Part shown: positions 55,916-58,992 of the stretch, piece by piece | How the letters are laid out: every line of letters starts with the position of its first letter | How positions within the stretch are numbered: position 1 is the first letter of the stretch | Origin: JAWKIW01 sp046331175 | Lineage (GTDB): Bacteria > Actinomycetota > Acidimicrobiia > Acidimicrobiales > Acidimicrobilacustridaceae | DNA: 58,992 nt | NCBI GenBank assembly: GCA_046331175.1 | Contig: JAXLRI010000021.1 | Coordinates: 1 to 58,992 of the forward strand | Direction: 5' to 3' | The notes under the pieces: generated by a model | What the model was told of the DNA's origin: nothing | Databases searched by the model: none | The model's input: the letters and a program-made list of their open reading frames with translations, nothing else | Program-made: the position numbers and the translations under genes

Positions 55916-57922
55916 TCAGGGCGCGTGGAGGACCCGGTCCAGGTCGACGCCGCAGCCCTGCACCGCCGCCTGGGCCCGGCCGAGCAGCGCCGGATCGGCG
56001 GCGGCCGTGGCGTCGTAGAGGACCCGCAGCACGAGGCTGAGGTCGTCGGTGGCCAGCTGCGCCATCGTCGAGGCGAGGCAGGTCTCCTGCTCCCGCGTGA
56101 CCAGGTCGCCGAAGAAGATGCTCTGCAGGGCCAGCAGCCCCCGCTCGAGGCCCTCGGGGCTGGCACAGCCCTTCACCACCGCCACCAGCCGGGCGAGGCG
56201 CTCGGGGTCCTGCACCAGGTTCACCGAGTCCTGCTGCACGAGGTCGGGCTGGGACGCCAGGTCCCGAGACAGGCAGGCCTGCTCGGCGTCGGACAGCTTC
56301 AGCGGGCCGGCGATGGCCTTGGCCAGGGCGGTCGCCTGCTGCTCGGTCGACAGTGCCGGCGGGCGCTTGACCGGGAGCGCCGGCGGCTCGGGTGCCGACG
56401 CCTGGGACGGGTCGGGATCGGGTGGCGCCGGCGGGGACTTGCCGCCCGACGCGACCGATCCCTCGCACGACGCCCCGGCGCACTGCTTCAGCCGACCGAC
56501 GCGCTGGGCCAGCTGGGTCTGGATGATCCGGTAGCTCGGGTCGCCCACGCGGTTGACGAGCTCGGCGGGGTCGAGCCGAAGGTCGTACAGCTCGCGCTCG
56601 CCGGTGGAGTGCTCGAGGTACACGTAGCGTCCGGTGTGGATCCCGTTGCTCGTGGATCGCCCGAAGGCCGTCTGGTTGTCGAGCAGGACGCCGCGGGACG
56701 CGCCGAGCGACGGGTCGCGGGCCATGGCGGCGAGGTCGGCACCGTCGAGCGCCAGGCCCGGCGACGCACCGGTCAGGCCGACGATGGTGCTGGCCAGGTC
56801 GACCTGGGCGGTCGGGCGGTCCACCACCGCGCCGGCCGGGAAGCCGGGGCCGGCCACGAGCAGCGGCATGTGGGTCGCCTCCTCGTAGAGGTAGACCTTG
56901 CCGTTGGGGATCCGGTGCTCGCCACGGAACAGGCCGTTGTCGGAGGTGAACATCACGACCGTGTCGTCGGCCACCCCCGCCGACCGCAGCTCGTCCGCGA
57001 TCCGGCCCACCCACTCGTCGACGGCGAGCAACGTCGCCAGCTCACGCCGATAGGCGGTGCGGTTGGCGTGCAGGGTCGGGCCGAGCAGGAGCGGCCGTGA
57101 CCGGACGAAGTCGGGGGACCGCGAGACGTCGGCCTGGTTCGTCGCCGGCGAGGTGGGCAGTGGCTCGTCGGCGAACCGGTCGGCGTACCGCGGCGCCGGC
57201 ACTGCGGTCGGCAGCTGGGTGCTGGCGAGGTCCAGACCGGCGCCCTCGCCCGACGGGAGGTGCGGGGCCAGCGGGGTGAACGAGACGAAGAAGGGCTTGC
57301 CCGAGGCGGCGGCGTCGCCGATGGTGCGGACCACCTCGGCCCCCAGCACGTCGGTCTGGTAGTCGGCCTCGGCATCGCCGTAGTCGCGGCGCTGGCCGTC
57401 CACCGAGACGCTGTACCCGAAGTACTTGTAGGTCGTGGGGTCGATCAGGCCGAACCAGTGGTCCCACCCCGGCGGCGGCGCGATGTTGCCGTCCTCGCCC
57501 CACCCGTTCAGGTACTTGCCGACGCTGGCCGTGTAGTAGCCGGCCCGCTGGAGCCACACCGGCAGGGTCTCGTCGGCCTTGAGCTTCTTGGCGCCGCCGA
57601 GCGGCGGCACGTTGTCGCGCACCCCGTTGTTCTGGGAGTACTGGCCGGTGAGGTAGGTGGCCCGCGCCGGGCAGCACAGCGGGAAGCTGGCCTGGAAGGT
57701 GGTGAAGGTGGTGCCGCCGGCGCCGAGCAAGCGGTTGGTGCGCTCCATGACCCGCATCTCTTCGTACGTCTGGTCGTCGGTCATGATCACGACGACGTTC
57801 GGCCGGCCCACCGCACCACCGGTGGCCGGCGTGGCCCGCGAGCCGTCGTCGCGGCTGCACGCCGGCAGGCCGAGCGCCACGACGCCGACCATGGCGAGCA
57901 GGAGGACCAGGCGGCGACGCAT
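55916..57922 (-). CDS. Sulfatase lipoprotein with duplicated Cys-helical tail
   Basis: 668 residues. Lipoprotein signal with lipobox LPAC (Cys22). Sulfatase domain to about residue 475: VVVIMTDDQTYEEMR (metal Asp pair), CCPARATYLTGQ (formylglycine Cys83, C-x-P-x-R), GKYLNGWGEDGNIAPPPGW, FTSDNGLFRGEH. The conserved CAGASCEGS end shared with sulfatase 1 follows. Unlike that paralogue, it continues with a Pro linker and about 150 residues that contain two related helical units (Cys550...Cys586 and Cys615...Cys657, both EQxxCL...GC). A TAGAGT box 9 nt upstream of the ATG suggests a near-leaderless start. Likely outer-face glycan desulfation; needs a formylglycine-generating enzyme. Confidence 0.88.
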   Translation of the reverse strand: MRRRLVLLLAMVGVVALGLPACSRDDGSRATPATGGAVGRPNVVVIMTDDQTYEEMRVMERTNRLLGAGGTTFTTFQASFPLCCPARATYLTGQYSQNNGVRDNVPPLGGAKKLKADETLPVWLQRAGYYTASVGKYLNGWGEDGNIAPPPGWDHWFGLIDPTTYKYFGYSVSVDGQRRDYGDAEADYQTDVLGAEVVRTIGDAAASGKPFFVSFTPLAPHLPSGEGAGLDLASTQLPTAVPAPRYADRFADEPLPTSPATNQADVSRSPDFVRSRPLLLGPTLHANRTAYRRELATLLAVDEWVGRIADELRSAGVADDTVVMFTSDNGLFRGEHRIPNGKVYLYEEATHMPLLVAGPGFPAGAVVDRPTAQVDLASTIVGLTGASPGLALDGADLAAMARDPSLGASRGVLLDNQTAFGRSTSNGIHTGRYVYLEHSTGERELYDLRLDPAELVNRVGDPSYRIIQTQLAQRVGRLKQCAGASCEGSVASGGKSPPAPPDPDPSQASAPEPPALPVKRPPALSTEQQATALAKAIAGPLKLSDAEQACLSRDLASQPDLVQQDSVNLVQDPERLARLVAVVKGCASPEGLERGLLALQSIFFGDLVTREQETCLASTMAQLATDDLSLVLRVLYDATAAADPALLGRAQAAVQGCGVDLDRVLHAP

Positions 57923-57982
57923 CGGACCGGCACTCTAGGCAACCACCTCTCCGAGATCGGGTCAGGGCGACGGCTCGCGCCG

Positions 57983-57997
57983 GCCCCGCCGCGGGGC
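57983..57997. terminator. Short hairpin in divergent intergenic region
   Basis: GCCCCG / CGGGGC with 3-nt loop. It lies between two divergent genes, so it is more likely a leader or operator structure than a terminator. Confidence 0.25.
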
Positions 57998-58028
57998 GAG
58001 GTGGTGCCCTCGTGCCGGCCCCCGCCGC

Positions 58029-58034
58029 TACGCT
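58029..58034 (+). promoter_or_regulatory. -10 box upstream of YncE-like gene
   Basis: TACGCT, giving a long predicted leader (about 115 nt) to the ATG at 58157. Confidence 0.3.
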
Positions 58035-58156
58035 CGGCGACCGGGCGGCGCCGCCCGCGCCGCCCGCCCTCTGCTCCGCCGGCCCCGCGAGCCTCCACGC
58101 TGCGCTGCCACCGGCTGCGCTCGCTGCCCTCCGCTGCACCCGCTCCCCCGCTCCGC

Positions 58157-58992
58157 ATGACCGCCGCTCCCCGCCCCCGTCGCCCCCGCCTCGCCGCGCT
58201 CGGCGCCGCCCTCGGCCTCACCGGGCTGCTGGCGGTGGCGTGCGGCTCGGGCCCGCCCGCCGACCTCCGAGCCGACGCGCCCACCACGACAGCCCCCACC
58301 ACCACCACCACGGCGGCGCCGACCACCACGGCGCCCGCCACCACGACCGCGGCCCCCACGACCGCGATCCGCACCCTGCCGCCGACCACGGCGGCCCCCA
58401 CCACCACCAGGCCGCCGCTCAACGTCTACGCCGCCATCGGCGCCGGCAACCGCAACCCCAACACGGCCGGGGCCCGCTTCCTCGTCTACGTGCCCCACGA
58501 GGTGTCGGGCACGACGATGGTCATCGACCCCACCACCGACCAGATCATCGGCAGCTTCCCCACCGGCGCCGAGTCCCAGCACGTCGTGCCGTCGTGGGAC
58601 ATGTCCACGCTGTACGCCATCGCCAGCCGCGGCGACAAGGTCACGCCGATCGACCCCAAGACCGGCCGGGCCGGTGCCTCGATCGAGGTGGAGGACCCGT
58701 ACAACCTCTACTTCACCCCTGACGGCGCCGAGGCGATCATCGTCGAGGAGGGCAACCAGACCTTCACCTTCCGCGACGCCAAGACCTTCGCCAAGCACAG
58801 CTCGGTGCGCACCCAGTGCCCGGGCCTGAACCACCTCGACTACTCGGCCGACCTCACCTACTTCGTCGCCACGTGCGAGTTCGAGGGCTCGCTGATCAAG
58901 TTCGACCTGGCCACGCGGACCGTGGTCGACAAGATCACCATCGACATGACCCCCAGCGGCAAGGTCGCCCGCACCGGCCACCCGATGCCCCA
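58157..58992 (+). CDS. YncE/NHL-type beta-propeller lipoprotein (5' part, cut by window edge)
   Basis: At least 278 residues, running off the right edge. Signal peptide with lipobox-like LAVAC (Cys29), a Thr/Pro/Ala linker to about residue 90, then beta-propeller blades: GTTMVIDPTTDQIIGSFPTG, QHVVPSWDMSTLYAIASRGDKVTPIDPKTG, and EDPYNLYFTPDGAEAIIVEEG. The repeats with a W- or Y-rich strand and D-P-x-T-x turns are those of YncE-like seven-bladed propellers (surface layer/quinohaemoprotein-like). Further function cannot be read. Divergent from sulfatase 2. Confidence 0.78.
   Translation, partial: MTAAPRPRRPRLAALGAALGLTGLLAVACGSGPPADLRADAPTTTAPTTTTTAAPTTTAPATTTAAPTTAIRTLPPTTAAPTTTRPPLNVYAAIGAGNRNPNTAGARFLVYVPHEVSGTTMVIDPTTDQIIGSFPTGAESQHVVPSWDMSTLYAIASRGDKVTPIDPKTGRAGASIEVEDPYNLYFTPDGAEAIIVEEGNQTFTFRDAKTFAKHSSVRTQCPGLNHLDYSADLTYFVATCEFEGSLIKFDLATRTVVDKITIDMTPSGKVARTGHPMP

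Noticed and set aside
1..58992. tRNA, rRNA, riboswitch or mobile-element genes
   Set aside because: No cloverleaf-like segment with CCA end, conserved rRNA stretch, transposase motif or recognisable riboswitch core was found on reading either strand.

Overview
This 59 kb window is chromosomal DNA of very high GC content (roughly 70-75% by eye) from an actinobacterium. The gene families fit best with the class Acidimicrobiia (for example Iamiaceae or Ilumatobacteraceae): F420 chemistry (a CofC/FbiD-type guanylyltransferase and an F420-dependent luciferase-like oxidoreductase), a wax-ester synthase/DGAT, an Rv1264-like adenylate cyclase, a DUF2505 protein and many GTG starts. The taxonomic call is inference. 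I see no rRNA, tRNA, CRISPR array, insertion sequence, integrase or phage gene. Many genes have a TANNNT -10 box 6-8 nt before the start codon and no Shine-Dalgarno sequence, so leaderless transcription is probably common.

Layout. 1-6300: partial selD divergent from an OsmC gene, small genes (KOW/SH3-like, GYD), an RpiB-family isomerase, a GH38 alpha-mannosidase and a membrane-lipid acyltransferase. 6400-13600: a peptide-type solute-binding lipoprotein without a permease, then the coupled operon gpsA - uncharacterised protein - adenylate cyclase; the cyclase has a frameshift separating it from a coiled-coil tail. 13650-19200: an orphan NuoF-like flavoprotein, cofC, a PIG-L deacetylase, AlkD, a GNAT and a DUF429 protein.

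19300-42200 is a cell-envelope island. It holds two GT-C membrane glycosyltransferases, a WS/DGAT, a membrane alkaline-phosphatase-superfamily enzyme, tandem SGNH acyltransferases (one with degenerate acyltransferase motifs), and a five-gene coupled operon (FAD oxidoreductase, GtrB-like GT2, SDR epimerase, TIM-barrel isomerase, DPM-like GT2) that looks like a pathway for an unknown lipid-linked sugar. It also holds a secreted sulfatase, a YLDxGSGSM mini-protein and a NoeA-like methyltransferase. Four paralogous two-cysteine lipoproteins are spread through it.

42300-58992: a HIT hydrolase with a 9-bp minisatellite upstream, a PIN-PhoH ATPase, a minimal catalase, an F420 oxidoreductase and a DEDD exonuclease. 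Then comes a compact three-gene DNA-modification locus (beta-class methyltransferase, small unknown protein, candidate nuclease), which is the best candidate for an undescribed defence or restriction-modification system. It is followed by xylulokinase, a thioesterase, an LPxTG-type surface protein, DUF2505, a second sulfatase lipoprotein with an internally duplicated Cys-helical tail, and a truncated YncE-like lipoprotein at the right edge.
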